Below the pieces are notes generated by a model that searched no databases, was not told the DNA's origin, and was given only the letters and a program-made list of their open reading frames with translations. DNA of 64,000 bases from Curvibacter sp. AEP1-3. GTDB lineage: Bacteria > Pseudomonadota > Gammaproteobacteria > Burkholderiales > Burkholderiaceae_C. The position numbers and the translations under genes are program-made. This document shows, piece by piece, positions 51,730 to 61,129 of the stretch. Position 1 is the first letter of the stretch. Every line of letters starts with the position of its first letter. Location: contig NZ_CP015698.1 of the NCBI RefSeq assembly GCF_002163715.1, positions 2,954,201 to 3,018,200 on the forward strand. Reading direction: 5' to 3'.

Positions 51730-52947
51730 TCAGCGGGGATTGATCAGGCGGTCACCCACGCGCACGCCATCGATGATTTCGAGGATCAGTGCATAAGACA
51801 CGCGCTCATAGGTACTGAAAACCATGAGCAGCCCGTTGCGCTCGTCAGGCAACTTCATCAGCGGTTTGGTCGGGTCTGACTTGTCCACGATACGGGCACC
51901 ATCTTTCTGGATTGCAAGGACATGCCCGCTTTCAATGCCATCCCGCTTACCCAGATTAATCGCAACGACCTGATTTTGGGATGCATTGACGATGGACGTG
52001 CTGCCATACACAGACACGATGCGACCTGCGATCCGGCCCTCGGGCGCGCGGGGCGTGTAGCTTGCAAACTGTTTGGGGGGCTCAGGCAACAGCCGGTCAC
52101 CCACACGCATCTCTTCCTTGGCAGAAATGATGTCGATGGTGGCGGGAACGACCGCACTGAGGGTGCTGCCCTCCGGCCCGTTCACATCAGTAGTGCTTTC
52201 GCCTCGGGCCAAAGTCGCCTTGCCCACGTACTGGGCTTCATAGGCCAGGATTTCGCCGGTACCGGGGTCTTTCAAAGGCGTCGCATTGCGGAATACGCGG
52301 AACAGTTGCTCCCTGTTCTGGTTGTCCAGCAAAGGAGACTCTGTGCCACGCGCATATGCGCGATCGCCCCGCGCTAGAAGTACGCGCTCTTCCTGCGTCG
52401 CCACAATGCGGGCGGCGGCGCTCAGGCCCGCGGCGTCCACGATCATGGGCTCTGCGAGGAAGGCCTCAATGACGCTGGTGCGCAGGGTGGGCAACGCGAA
52501 GTCTGGCAGGGTTTCGTAACGGGTCCGCGGGCTGACGCGCACGGTCTCCGGGGCCGCGGCGCTCTCTCCAACCGGATTGGCCAGCTTCAGAGTGGCGACG
52601 CCATTGGCGCGCTCCAAAATCAAAATCTGGCCGGGGTAAATGCGGTGGGGGTTCTTGATTTCATCCAGATTCATGCCCCACAGCTCAGGCCAGCGCCACG
52701 GGCTCTTGAGGAACAAGGAGGAGATGCCCCACAGTGTGTCGCCACTTTTGACGGTGTAGCGGTCCGGGGCATTGGCGGCCAGCTCACTCAGTGGCACCCC
52801 TTTTTGGGCGACTGCAGTGGCCGTTTGGCGCTGCCCGCTGGTGATCGGGAAATTCTGCGCCCACGTGGCGGAAGTCGCCAGCGCGCCCGCCAGTGCAGCC
52901 AAGGCGGCAATTGCCAAGCGGGATTTCGCCATCAGGTGTGTCGTCAT
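51730..52947 (-). CDS. LysM-domain secreted protein
   Basis: A protein of about 405 residues with a signal peptide (AKSRLAIAALAALAGALATSATWA). One LysM domain follows at about residues 60-105 (YTVKSGDTLWGISSLFLKSPWRWPELWGMN...HRIYPGQILIL), binding peptidoglycan. The remaining 300 residues match a conserved but uncharacterised tail found in this LysM group (VATQEERVLLARGDRAYARG; GRIVSVYGSTSIVNASQNQVVAINLG). ATG 52947 (MTTHL) or 52932 (MAKSRL) are both possible starts. It is the first gene of the LysM-dprA(-smg) operon and diverges from def. Confidence 0.87.
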   Translation of the reverse strand: MTTHLMAKSRLAIAALAALAGALATSATWAQNFPITSGQRQTATAVAQKGVPLSELAANAPDRYTVKSGDTLWGISSLFLKSPWRWPELWGMNLDEIKNPHRIYPGQILILERANGVATLKLANPVGESAAAPETVRVSPRTRYETLPDFALPTLRTSVIEAFLAEPMIVDAAGLSAAARIVATQEERVLLARGDRAYARGTESPLLDNQNREQLFRVFRNATPLKDPGTGEILAYEAQYVGKATLARGESTTDVNGPEGSTLSAVVPATIDIISAKEEMRVGDRLLPEPPKQFASYTPRAPEGRIAGRIVSVYGSTSIVNASQNQVVAINLGKRDGIESGHVLAIQKDGARIVDKSDPTKPLMKLPDERNGLLMVFSTYERVSYALILEIIDGVRVGDRLINPR

Positions 52948-53088
52948 AGAGTACGAATCAGAGTGTGAACTTGATAATTTACGCGCGATTTTGCGCTCAA
53001 GCCCTTGATTCAGCAACGTTTTTGGGCTCGCTGTAATGCAAGCAAGCGTAAAAGTGGCGAAAATACCCACATCTCCAAGGCTGCATTC

Positions 53089-53598
53089 ATGGCTCTACTT
53101 CCCATTCTCTGTTACCCCGACACCCGTCTTCACACTGTGGCCAAGCCGGTCAGCCACGTGGATGACCGTATCCGCACCCTGACAGCGGACATGCTTGAAA
53201 CCATGTACGACGCCAAAGGCATTGGCCTCGCGGCTACCCAGATCGACGTGCATGAGCGCGTGATCGTGATCGACGTGTCCGAGGACCGCGACCAACCCAT
53301 GGTCCTGATCAACCCGGAACTCGTTTGGACCAGCCCGACCACCCACCTTAACGAAGAGGGCTGTCTGTCAGTCCCCGGCATTTATGACGGAGTGACGCGC
53401 TTTGACGCCGTGCATTGCAAGGCGCTGGACGCAAATGGCCAAAGTCGTGTCATTGAAGCGGATGGCCTGTTGGCGGTTTGCATTCAGCACGAAATGGACC
53501 ATTTGATGGGCAAAGTGTTCGTGGAGTACCTCTCGCCACTGAAGCGTAACCGCATCAAAACCAAAATGATCAAAGCCAAGCGCGAGGAAGCGCGCTAA
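53089..53598 (+). CDS. def: Peptide deformylase
   Basis: A 169-residue metallo-enzyme removing the formyl group from nascent proteins. Motifs are [11 protein letters not shown] near residue 44, EEGCLSVPG near 90 with the metal-ligand Cys, and [12 protein letters not shown] near 133 with the HExxH. Complete and of standard length. An ATG at 53089 begins [12 protein letters not shown] as in the family. The stop codon is immediately followed by the fmt GTG, as in the usual def-fmt operon. Confidence 0.97.
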   Translation: MALLPILCYPDTRLHTVAKPVSHVDDRIRTLTADMLETMYDAKGIGLAATQIDVHERVIVIDVSEDRDQPMVLINPELVWTSPTTHLNEEGCLSVPGIYDGVTRFDAVHCKALDANGQSRVIEADGLLAVCIQHEMDHLMGKVFVEYLSPLKRNRIKTKMIKAKREEAR

Positions 53599-54627
53599 GT
53601 GCCGGCGCTGCAGCGCCCTTTGCGCATCATTTTTGCCGGGACTCCCGAGTTCGCCCGTCTTGCACTGGCCGAATTGCATGCTGCCGGGCACACCATTGCC
53701 CTCGTGATGAGTCAGCCCGACCGGCCGGCCGGTCGGGGCATGAAACTCCAGGCTTCCGCAGTCAAGCAGTTTGCGCTTGAGCATTCCATACCGGTGGCGC
53801 AGCCGCGCAGTCTGCGGCTGAATGGCAAATTTCCTGAAGATGCTGCGGCGGCACGACAGGCCATCGCTGATGCGCAAGCCGACGTCATGGTGGTGGCCGC
53901 TTACGGCTTGATTCTTCCCCAATGGGTGCTGGATGACTTGGCCGCGCCACATGCGGATGGACGAGTACGTTTTGGGTGCCTGAATATCCATGGCTCATTG
54001 CTTCCCCGCTGGCGCGGCGCGGCCCCCATCCACCGGGCGATCGAGCTGGGTGATCCGGAGACTGGCGTCACCATCATGCAGATGGACGCGGGTCTCGACA
54101 CCGGTGACATGTTGCTCAAGGAGTCACTACCGATTGCGGCAGATGACACCACCGCCACACTGCACGACAAAGTGGCCGGGCTGGGGGCCCAAATGATTGT
54201 GCAAACCCTGGATCTGGCCTCCCAAGGCGCGCTGCAGCCCCGGCGCCAGCCGGACGAGGGAGTGACCTACGCCCACAAAATCGAAAAAGAAGAAGCACCC
54301 ATCCGTTGGTCGGATGACGCAAGCAGCATCGTGCGCCGCATCCGGGCATTTAATCCTTTTCCCGGCGCCACGGCCGTGATGCAAGGCGAAACACTCAAGG
54401 TGTGGGGTGCCAAAGTCGGGAACGGTGCTACCTCTGAAGAGTATGGACGCATTGTGGCCGTTGCGCCCGAAGGTATTGCGGTGGCTGCTATGAATTCCAT
54501 AGTGATCATCACGGAGCTGCAGCGTCCGGGCGGCAAGCGCATGGCGGTGTCAGACTTCTTGCGCGGCATGCCGTTGGAGGTGGGTGCGCAGTTTGAGTTG
54601 CAGGCCTCTGCAGCGCCGGCCACCTGA
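53599..54627 (+). CDS. fmt: Methionyl-tRNA formyltransferase
   Basis: A 342-residue enzyme that formylates the initiator t[21 protein letters not shown] at the start, the formyl-THF-binding [22 protein letters not shown] near residue 120, and the catalytic D in [12 protein letters not shown] near 155 are all present. It starts at GTG 53599 directly after the def stop, with GAGGA in the def 3' end acting as ribosome site. It overlaps azlC by one base (TGATG). Confidence 0.96.
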   Translation: MPALQRPLRIIFAGTPEFARLALAELHAAGHTIALVMSQPDRPAGRGMKLQASAVKQFALEHSIPVAQPRSLRLNGKFPEDAAAARQAIADAQADVMVVAAYGLILPQWVLDDLAAPHADGRVRFGCLNIHGSLLPRWRGAAPIHRAIELGDPETGVTIMQMDAGLDTGDMLLKESLPIAADDTTATLHDKVAGLGAQMIVQTLDLASQGALQPRRQPDEGVTYAHKIEKEEAPIRWSDDASSIVRRIRAFNPFPGATAVMQGETLKVWGAKVGNGATSEEYGRIVAVAPEGIAVAAMNSIVIITELQRPGGKRMAVSDFLRGMPLEVGAQFELQASAAPAT

Positions 54628-55367
54628 TGTTTTTTCTCGCCGAGAACCGCCGGCACCCGGAATTTCGCCGGGGCTTTGCCGACATGGCGGGCGTGGCCCC
54701 CGGCATTGCGGCCTGGGGTTTGATGACCGGTGTGGCCATGGTCAAGTCCGGGCTGAGCCCCGTGGAAGCGCTGCTCATGGCCACTACGGTCTTTGCTGGT
54801 AGTTCACAGTTGGCGGCCATGCCGCTGATTCAGGCGGGCGCTCCCATGTGGGTGATTCTGGCGACCGGGTTTTGTGTGAATCTTCGGTTTGTGGTGTTCA
54901 GTGCGCATTTGCGGCCCTACCTGATGCACTTGCCGCGCTGGCAACGTCTGGTGACGGGTTACCTGTCTGCTGATTTGACCTACGTGCTATTCACCAAGCA
55001 CTATCCCCACCCCGGCGTCAACGCGGACGAGCGCGCAGCGCAGATGGCCTATCTGGCAGGCAACGGAGGCATCAACTGGGCGAGCTGGGTCACGAGCAGT
55101 GTGGTGGGCGTGATTCTGGCCAAATTTGTTCCCACTTCGTGGGGCTTGGGTTTTGCCGGCATTCTGGCTTTGGTAGGCATGTTGGCATCGTTGGCCAACA
55201 CCCGCATGCGTTGGGTATCTGCCGGGGTGGCAGGGTCGGCGGCGGTGGCCGCCTTTGCCTTGCCGCTCAAGCTCAATATTCTGGTCGCCATTGCTGCCGC
55301 TGTGACGGTGTGTTTGCTCCTGGAAGCGCGCATTTCTGCAGCTACCGAAGAACGGCGGGTGGCCTGA
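54627..55367 (+). CDS. azlC: AzlC family branched-chain amino acid exporter subunit
   Basis: A 246-residue membrane protein of the AzlC family (large subunit of AzlCD exporters): FRRGFADMAGVAPGIAAWGLMTGVAMVKSGLSPVEALLMATTVFAGSSQLAAMPL, followed by FCVNLRFVVFSAHLRPYL, in about eight helices. Such pairs export branched-chain or aromatic amino acids; the precise substrate is unknown here. It overlaps fmt (one base, TGATG) and azlD (one base), so the three genes are translationally coupled. Confidence 0.92.
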   Translation: MFFLAENRRHPEFRRGFADMAGVAPGIAAWGLMTGVAMVKSGLSPVEALLMATTVFAGSSQLAAMPLIQAGAPMWVILATGFCVNLRFVVFSAHLRPYLMHLPRWQRLVTGYLSADLTYVLFTKHYPHPGVNADERAAQMAYLAGNGGINWASWVTSSVVGVILAKFVPTSWGLGFAGILALVGMLASLANTRMRWVSAGVAGSAAVAAFALPLKLNILVAIAAAVTVCLLLEARISAATEERRVA

Positions 55368-55726
55368 TGGCAAACTGGTTTGCGAACACCGATGTATGGA
55401 CGGTGCTCACCATCCTGGGGCTGGCCTGTGTGACCGTGGTCGCGCGCTCGTTTTTCTTCATTTTTGACAAAGACTGGGTTATGCCGACGTGGGCGCAACG
55501 GGGGCTTCAATACGCACCGATTGCAGCCTTGTCTGCGGTCATCGTGCCGGAGATCGTGATGTTGCAAGGCCAGATGATTCACACCCTGAAAGATGCCCGC
55601 CTCTATGCGGTCGCAGGCGGTCTGGCTTATTTTTTCTGGCGGCGCGGTCAAGGGCAGGCGGTATTGGGCACCATTCTGTCGGGGATGGCGGTGTACCTGC
55701 CGCTGCACGTAGGGCTGGGCTGGTAG
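55367..55726 (+). CDS. azlD: AzlD family small subunit
   Basis: A 119-residue protein with four hydrophobic segments (WTVLTILGLACVTVVARSFFFI; YAPIAALSAVIVPEIVML; ARLYAVAGGLAYFFWRR; ILSGMAVYLPLHVGLGW), the AzlD pattern including the conserved YAP-A motif. It is the partner of AzlC in the exporter. It starts within the azlC stop (TGATG). The 177-base gap that follows carries the pgk promoter. Confidence 0.9.
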   Translation: MANWFANTDVWTVLTILGLACVTVVARSFFFIFDKDWVMPTWAQRGLQYAPIAALSAVIVPEIVMLQGQMIHTLKDARLYAVAGGLAYFFWRRGQGQAVLGTILSGMAVYLPLHVGLGW

Positions 55727-55828
55727 AGCTCGGCTGGTAGTGCGCAGGGCTGATCGGCCCCACACAGACAAGCGCGGTACGTTGCCGTTACGTTGTCGAT
55801 ACGCAGGGTGCGGTACAGAGCGCACTCC

Positions 55829-55834
55829 TACAAT
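55829..55834 (+). promoter_or_regulatory. Possible -10 element for pgk
   Basis: TACAAT with a transcript start near 55841 and a leader of about 63 bases before ATG 55904. The -35 region (17 bases upstream) is weak (GGGTGC), so the assignment rests on the -10 match and position only. Confidence 0.35.
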
Positions 55835-55903
55835 GCGGGCTGTTGCCGCTCCATGCGGACTCTGAGCCTGTTTTTCCATTTCCATTCTTCCGAGGTTGAC
55901 CCC

Positions 55904-57097
55904 ATGCAAGTGATCCGTTTCTCCGATCTGGTGGCCCAAGGCCAAGTGGCCGGCAAGCGCGTGTTTATCCGCGCGGACCTGAACGTTCCCCAGAACGACG
56001 CAGGCCACATCACCGAGGACACCCGCATCCGCGCCAGCATTCCCTGCATCGAAATGGCCCTGAAAGCCGGTGCCGCCGTGATGGTGACCAGCCATTTGGG
56101 TCGCCCCACCGAGGGCGAGTTCAAGCCCGAAGACTCTTTGGCACCCGTCGCCCAGCGCATGGGCGAGCTGATGGGCCGTGAGATTCCGGTGCTGGCGAAC
56201 TGGACCGACGGTGTAACGGTTGCTCCCGGCCAGCTGGTGATGCTGGAAAACTGCCGCGTCAACAAGGGTGAGAAAAAGAACAATGAAGAACTCGCCAAGA
56301 AAATGGCAGCGCTGTGCGACATCTTTGTGCACGATGCCTTCGGCACCGCCCACCGGGCAGAAGCCTCGACCTACGGCATCGCCCAGTTCGCGCCCATTGC
56401 CTGCGCCGGCCCCCTGCTGGCTGCTGAAATGGATGCCATCTCCAAAGCCCTGCTGGCGCCCAAGCGCCCTCTGGTGGCCATCGTGGCCGGCTCCAAAGTG
56501 TCCACCAAGCTCACCATTCTCAAAAGCCTGGCCGCCAATGTGGACCAGCTCATCGTGGGCGGCGGCATTGCCAACACCTTCATGCTGGCGGCAGGTCTGA
56601 AAATCGGGAAGAGCCTGGCTGAGCCTGATTTGCTGGCCGAAGCCACCGCTGTGATCGAAGCCATGAAGGCGCGTGGCGCTGCGGTGCCCATCCCGACCGA
56701 CGTGGTGACTGCCAAAACCTTTGCGGCCGATGCGCCCGCCACCATCAAGGCCGCGACCGAGGTGGCAGACGACGACCTGATTCTGGACATCGGCCCCCAA
56801 ACCGCCCAAGCCCTGGCCGAGCAACTCAAGAAGGCCGGCACCATTGTGTGGAACGGCCCGGTCGGCGTGTTTGAGTTCGCGGCCTTTGAGAACGGTACCA
56901 AAGTGATCGCGCACGCTATTGCCGAGAGCAGCGCCTTCAGCATTGCCGGTGGTGGTGACACACTGGCCGCGATTGCCAAATACGGCATCGAAAAGCAGGT
57001 GGGTTACATCTCCACCGGCGGCGGTGCTTTCCTTGAAGTTCTGGAAGGCAAAACCCTGCCGGCCTTTGAAATTCTGGGCAAGCGTGCAGCGGGCTGA
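55904..57097 (+). CDS. pgk: Phosphoglycerate kinase
   Basis: A 397-residue glycolytic (and Calvin cycle) enzyme. Residues [12 protein letters not shown] near 20, [11 protein letters not shown] near 60, the [13 protein letters not shown] block near 150, and the C-terminal nucleotide-binding GPVGVFEF...GGGDTLAAI near 325 are intact. ATG 55904 agrees with the family's start. A family 1 repeat and a strong terminator follow. Confidence 0.97.
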   Translation: MQVIRFSDLVAQGQVAGKRVFIRADLNVPQNDAGHITEDTRIRASIPCIEMALKAGAAVMVTSHLGRPTEGEFKPEDSLAPVAQRMGELMGREIPVLANWTDGVTVAPGQLVMLENCRVNKGEKKNNEELAKKMAALCDIFVHDAFGTAHRAEASTYGIAQFAPIACAGPLLAAEMDAISKALLAPKRPLVAIVAGSKVSTKLTILKSLAANVDQLIVGGGIANTFMLAAGLKIGKSLAEPDLLAEATAVIEAMKARGAAVPIPTDVVTAKTFAADAPATIKAATEVADDDLILDIGPQTAQALAEQLKKAGTIVWNGPVGVFEFAAFENGTKVIAHAIAESSAFSIAGGGDTLAAIAKYGIEKQVGYISTGGGAFLEVLEGKTLPAFEILGKRAAG

Positions 57098-57112
57098 TTG
57101 CTCCTAAATATG

Positions 57113-57147
57113 TAGCTGCCAGCGCATACAAATCGGGCGCAAAAGGC
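57113..57147 (+). repeat. Dispersed intergenic repeat, family 1, copy E
   Basis: TAGCTGCCAGCGCATACAAA then TCGGGCGCAAAAGGC. It lies right after pgk and its 3' end merges with the terminator hairpin. Confidence 0.65.
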
Positions 57148-57178
57148 ACTTTTGGTATGTAATCAAAAGTGCCTTTTT
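57141..57178. terminator. Bidirectional intrinsic terminator after pgk
   Basis: AAAGGCACTTTTG (57142-57154) pairs perfectly with CAAAAGTGCCTTT (57164-57176) around a 9-base loop; T-runs flank both sides. It serves pgk and the convergent REC-GGDEF gene. Confidence 0.88.
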
Positions 57179-57199
57179 CTTTAGGGCTCTCCATGCCAT

Positions 57200-58174
57200 T
57201 CAGGCCGCAGTGGCGGCTGGCGTGCCCTGCATCACCGTGCTGCGTATCTGGCCGGGCCCGCTGGCTTTGGCCAGCGCGAGTTGGGCGCTGACTTCTTGCA
57301 AAAAGCCGTCAACCTGTCCCGCCGCTGCATGGGTGCGTGTCACCAGCCCGATGCTCACGGTGATGTGTTGCATGGCGGTATGGCCCGGCTGCAGCTGGCC
57401 CAGATCGCGCACGCGCTCGGCCATGTCATTGGCCAGCTTGCGGACGTCGGCAGGCGAGGTGTCCGGCAGCAGGCATGCAAATTCCTCCCCGGCAAACCGG
57501 GCCACCAGGTCAGCCGGTCGTCGCAACACACCTTTGAGTGCCACGGCGATCAGACGCAGGCAATCATCACCAGCCTGATGTCCATAGCGCGCGTTGTAGG
57601 CGCTGAAATGGTCCACGTCCAACAGAATCAAGGAAAGCGGTAAGCCGCTGCGCGTGGAGCGCCCCCACTCGGATGCCAGCTGCTGGTCGAAATAGCGCCG
57701 GTTGAACACACCTGACAGGCCGTCCAGAAGCACCAGCTTTTTGAGCATGTCGGCCTGGAACTTGAGTGTGAGGTGGGTATGCACCCTGGCGCGCACTACG
57801 GCAGGGTTGATGGGCTTGGCAATAAAGTCCACCGCCCCCAGGCTCAGACCATGGGTTTCCTGTCCTGGGTCGGCGCGGGCTGTCACAAAAATCACCGGTA
57901 TGGCGGCAGTCGCCGGGTTGGCCTTGAGCGCCTTGCACACTGAGAAGCCGTCCATCCCCGGCATCAGCACATCCAGCAGCACCAGGTCCGGCGGATCACT
58001 GCGACAAAGTGCCAAAGCCTGCTCGCCACTGGTGGCCATGTAGAGCTGGTAGTCGTCGCACAGGGTCTGCACCAGCAATTCTATGGGCAGGGGTTGGTCG
58101 TCTACTACCAGAACCTTGGGCTTGCCGTGGGTGCTGTCCAGCAGGGCAGCAGTGTGGGTGGCAGCGGCGTTCAT
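57200..58174 (-). CDS. Response regulator with GGDEF-type diguanylate cyclase domain (AGEEF)
   Basis: A 324-residue two-domain signalling protein. Receiver domain residues 20-135: VVDDQPLPIE, phosphoacceptor D68 in VLLDVLMPGMDGF, K120 in FIAKPIN. GGDEF domain residues 145-310: LDGLSGVFNRRYFDQ, LLDVDHFSAYNARYGHQAGDD, and the active-site motif AGEEF at 228-232 with an RxxD inhibitory site (R219, D222) exactly five residues before it. Replacing the first Gly by Ala is known in some active cyclases, so c-di-GMP synthesis is probable. No histidine kinase gene is adjacent, so its input partner is elsewhere. Confidence 0.92.
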   Translation of the reverse strand: MNAAATHTAALLDSTHGKPKVLVVDDQPLPIELLVQTLCDDYQLYMATSGEQALALCRSDPPDLVLLDVLMPGMDGFSVCKALKANPATAAIPVIFVTARADPGQETHGLSLGAVDFIAKPINPAVVRARVHTHLTLKFQADMLKKLVLLDGLSGVFNRRYFDQQLASEWGRSTRSGLPLSLILLDVDHFSAYNARYGHQAGDDCLRLIAVALKGVLRRPADLVARFAGEEFACLLPDTSPADVRKLANDMAERVRDLGQLQPGHTAMQHITVSIGLVTRTHAAAGQVDGFLQEVSAQLALAKASGPGQIRSTVMQGTPAATAA

Positions 58175-58272
58175 GGTTTGGGCAGGTGGGTGAATGAAGA
58201 CGAAAAGGGCACCATTCCATCATGGGTTGTCAGACAAGCCGCTTGGTACTTACCCGCCACTGCAAAAACATC

Positions 58273-58301
58273 TTGTGCCCTGCATGTAACCGGGATACAT
58301 A
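58273..58301 (+). promoter_or_regulatory. Predicted sigma-70 promoter of pyk
   Basis: TTGTGC (58273-58278), 17-base spacer, TACATA (58296-58301). GCATGT occurs twice nearby (58282 and 58306) and may be an operator repeat. Leader of about 36 bases with AGGAGA before the ATG. Confidence 0.5.
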
Positions 58302-58343
58302 CAAGCATGTGAAAATAGGTAACTACCTCTAGGAGACAGACAT

Positions 58344-59777
58344 ATGCCGCGCCGCGCCACCAAAATTGTTGCCACCCTCGGACCCGCCTCCAGCGATGCC
58401 GCCATTCTGGAGCAGATGATCCGCGCCGGCGTGAACGTGGTTCGTCTGAATTTCAGCCACGGCAAAGCCCAGGACCACATCGACCGCGCCCGTTTGGTCC
58501 GTGAAGCAGCACAGCGTGCCGGCCGCGAAGTAGCCATCATGGCCGACCTGCAAGGCCCCAAGATCCGCGTCGGCAAGTTTGCTGAAGGCAAGGTGTTTCT
58601 GGAGCAGGGTCAGAAGTTTGTTCTGGATGCCGGCCGTACCGAACTGGGTGATATTGATGCCGTCGGCTTGGACTACAAGTCCCTCCCCCAGGAAGTGAAG
58701 GCCGGCGATGTTTTGTTACTCAATGACGGCTTGATCGTCATCACTGTGGACGCTGTGATCGGCGACCAGGTGCACACCACCGTCAAGCTCGGTGGCGAGT
58801 TGTCTAACAACAAGGGCATCAACAAGCAGGGTGGCGGATTGACCGCTCCCGCCCTGACCGGCAAAGACATGGAAGACATCCGCACTGCGATGAGTTTCCA
58901 GGCAGACTATGTGGCGGTGAGCTTTCCCAAAAACGCCACCGATATGGAAATGGCGCGCCAGTTGTGCAATGTGGCAGCGGCTGAATACAACCATAAGCCC
59001 GGTCTGATCGCAAAGATTGAACGCGCCGAGGCGATTCCAAAGCTGGAAGAAATTCTCCTCGCCTCCGACGGCATCATGGTTGCCCGAGGTGACCTCGCGG
59101 TGGAAGTTGGCAACGCTGCCGTGCCTGCGCTGCAAAAGCGCATGATCAAGCTGGCCCGCGAGCACGACAAAGTGGTGATTACCGCCACCCAGATGATGGA
59201 GTCCATGATCACCAATCCGGTGCCTACCCGCGCCGAGGTGAGCGACGTGGCTAACGCGGTGCTGGATGGCACGGACGCCGTCATGTTGTCCGCTGAAACT
59301 GCGGCCGGCAAATATCCGCTGGAAACCGTGATCGAGATGGCCAAGATCTGTCTGGCTGCCGAAAGCAGTGAGATGGTCAAGCTGGATGCGGACTTCACCG
59401 GAAAGACTTTTACCCGCATTGACCAGTCGATTGCCATGGGCGCTTTGTTCACTGCTCACCACCTGGGTGCCAAAGCCATTGTGGCGATGACAGACAGCGG
59501 AAGCACCGCTTTGTGGATGAGCCGTCACCTGATCCATGTGCCGATTTACGCGCTGACTCCCAAGGTCAGCACCCAGCGCAAGATGACGCTGTATCGCAAT
59601 GTGCGTCCCTTGTTGATGGGCACCAGCGCCGACCGCGACACCGCATTGATGGATGCCGAAAAGCACCTCAAGACCCGCAGCATTGTGCAAAAGGGCGACA
59701 TTTACGCCATTACTTGTGGCGAACCCATGGGTGCTCCGGGTGGTACCAACATGCTCAAGATCTGCGCAGTCAGCTGA
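58344..59777 (+). CDS. pyk: Pyruvate kinase
   Basis: A 477-residue glycolytic enzyme converting phosphoenolpyruvate to pyruvate. It begins PRRATKIVATLGPASSD; visible are VNVVRLNFSHG near residue 30, the Mg/substrate-binding KIERAEAI near 220, and VARGDLAVEVG plus MMESMITNPVPTRAEVSDVANAVLDGTDAVMLSAETAAGKYP near 250-330. The C-terminal domain is complete. Single-gene transcript with its own promoter and terminator. Confidence 0.97.
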   Translation: MPRRATKIVATLGPASSDAAILEQMIRAGVNVVRLNFSHGKAQDHIDRARLVREAAQRAGREVAIMADLQGPKIRVGKFAEGKVFLEQGQKFVLDAGRTELGDIDAVGLDYKSLPQEVKAGDVLLLNDGLIVITVDAVIGDQVHTTVKLGGELSNNKGINKQGGGLTAPALTGKDMEDIRTAMSFQADYVAVSFPKNATDMEMARQLCNVAAAEYNHKPGLIAKIERAEAIPKLEEILLASDGIMVARGDLAVEVGNAAVPALQKRMIKLAREHDKVVITATQMMESMITNPVPTRAEVSDVANAVLDGTDAVMLSAETAAGKYPLETVIEMAKICLAAESSEMVKLDADFTGKTFTRIDQSIAMGALFTAHHLGAKAIVAMTDSGSTALWMSRHLIHVPIYALTPKVSTQRKMTLYRNVRPLLMGTSADRDTALMDAEKHLKTRSIVQKGDIYAITCGEPMGAPGGTNMLKICAVS

Positions 59778-59792
59778 TTGCAGCTTGGCTAT

Positions 59793-59826
59793 CACAAAAA
59801 AGGGAGCTGTGGCTCCCTTTTTTGTG
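59793..59826. terminator. Intrinsic terminator after pyk
   Basis: A perfect 15-base stem, CACAAAAAAGGGAGC and GCTCCCTTTTTTGTG, with a 4-base loop. The A-run and T-run make it work in either direction. Confidence 0.9.
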
Positions 59827-59947
59827 CCCGCGTGAGGCCTGATTAGGCGGGTTAACCCTCGGCGGTTAGAATCCGGCAACGGTACAAGTTACCAAGCGGT
59901 TACATGAATTGGCCGCTGCAGGTTATTAACTTCCTGGGGATAGAAAA

Positions 59948-61027
59948 ATGGCACTCGTTTCCATGCGCGAGCTTTTGGACCACGCTGCAACGCATAACTA
60001 TGCGATTCCAGCGTTCAACGTCAACAACCTGGAGCAGGTTCAGGCCATCATGGAGGCGGCCAAAGAAACCGGCGCTCCTGTGATCATGCAAGCCAGCGCC
60101 GGCGCCCGCAAATATGCCGGTGAGCACTTTCTCAAGCACCTGATTCAGGCCGCTGTGGAAAGCTACCCCACCATCCCCGTGGTGATGCACCAGGACCATG
60201 GCCAAAGCCCTGCCGTGTGCCAAGGCGCCATCGACCTAGGCTTCAGCTCCGTTATGATGGACGGCTCCTTGGAGGCTGACGGCAAAACGATCGCCAGTTT
60301 TGAGTACAACGTCGAAGTCACCCGCAAGGTGGTCGACATGGCCCACAAGCTGGGCGTGACGGTGGAAGGTGAGCTGGGCTGCCTCGGCTCCCTGGAGACC
60401 ATGAAGGGCGACAAGGAAGACGGCCACGGGACCGATGCTGTCATGACCCGCGAACAACTTCTGACAGACCCTGAAGAAGCCGCTGAGTTCGTCAAGCTGA
60501 CCCAGCTGGACGCCTTGGCCATTGCCATTGGCACCAGCCACGGCGCTTACAAGTTCACCCGCCAGCCTACAGGCGACATTCTGGCTATTGAACGCATCAA
60601 GGAAATCCACGCCCGTATTCCCAACACCCATTTGGTGATGCACGGCTCCAGTGCAGTACCCCAAGACCTGTTGGCAGCCATCAACCAATATGGCGGCAAG
60701 ATGGCCCAGACTTGGGGCGTGCCGGTGGAAGAGGTGCAGCGCGCTATTCCTTTTGGTGTCCGTAAAGTCAACATCGACACCGACATCCGCATGGCTATGA
60801 CCGCTGCTGTGCGCAAGTTCATGTTCGAGAACCCTGAAAAGTTCGATGCCCGCGAGTGGCTCAAGCCCGCCCGTGAGGCAGCCAAGCAGCTGTGCAAGCA
60901 GCGTTACATCGAGTTCGGTTGCGAAGGTCGAGCTGCCAGCATCAAGGGCCATAGCCTGCAAGTCGTCGCAGGGCAATACGCCCGCGGTGAGTTGGCGCAA
61001 GTGGTGCAGGACATGGCTGTGGCTTGA
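59948..61027 (+). CDS. fba: Fructose-bisphosphate aldolase class II (Calvin-cycle subtype)
   Basis: A 359-residue zinc-dependent aldolase. [38 protein letters not shown] is the family N-terminus; HQDHG near residue 80 carries the zinc ligand and catalytic Asp, with GELGCLG near 140, [13 protein letters not shown] near 195 and the second zinc histidine in [12 protein letters not shown] near 230. Length and motifs fit the class IIB subtype used in glycolysis and carbon fixation. No other cbb gene is nearby, so glycolytic use is the safe reading. Its own terminator follows. Confidence 0.95.
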   Translation: MALVSMRELLDHAATHNYAIPAFNVNNLEQVQAIMEAAKETGAPVIMQASAGARKYAGEHFLKHLIQAAVESYPTIPVVMHQDHGQSPAVCQGAIDLGFSSVMMDGSLEADGKTIASFEYNVEVTRKVVDMAHKLGVTVEGELGCLGSLETMKGDKEDGHGTDAVMTREQLLTDPEEAAEFVKLTQLDALAIAIGTSHGAYKFTRQPTGDILAIERIKEIHARIPNTHLVMHGSSAVPQDLLAAINQYGGKMAQTWGVPVEEVQRAIPFGVRKVNIDTDIRMAMTAAVRKFMFENPEKFDAREWLKPAREAAKQLCKQRYIEFGCEGRAASIKGHSLQVVAGQYARGELAQVVQDMAVA

Positions 61028-61048
61028 AGTCCTCAAGTTCGATCTAGC

Positions 61049-61075
61049 AATGGCCGCTTGTGCGGCCATTTTTTA
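61049..61075 (+). terminator. Intrinsic terminator after fba
   Basis: ATGGCCGC (61050-61057) and GCGGCCAT (61062-61069) around TTGT, followed by a run of T. Confidence 0.88.
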
Positions 61076-61094
61076 TGAGGTCGAGGGAGTTAGA

Positions 61095-61124
61095 CTCCCC
61101 GCACTTTTCTATAAATGCGGGGAG
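61095..61124 (+). promoter_or_regulatory. Hairpin covering the ribosome binding site of the orphan lipoprotein gene
   Basis: CTCCCCGCA (61095-61103) is a perfect 9-base complement of TGCGGGGAG (61116-61124), which contains the GGGGAG ribosome site five bases before ATG 61130. The 12-base loop is AT-rich. If transcription begins upstream, translation would be blocked until the stem opens; if it begins within the loop (TATAAA there resembles a -10 box) the stem would not form. Confidence 0.5.
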
Positions 61125-61129
61125 ACAAT

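Noticed and set aside
55049..56914. A 621-codon minus-strand open frame opposite azlC, azlD and pgk
   Set aside because: Rich in His/Gly/Gln with no domain; it is the mirror of well-supported genes.
58716..59879. A 387-codon minus-strand open frame opposite pyk
   Set aside because: Same His/Gly/Gln-rich shadow pattern; pyk is certain.
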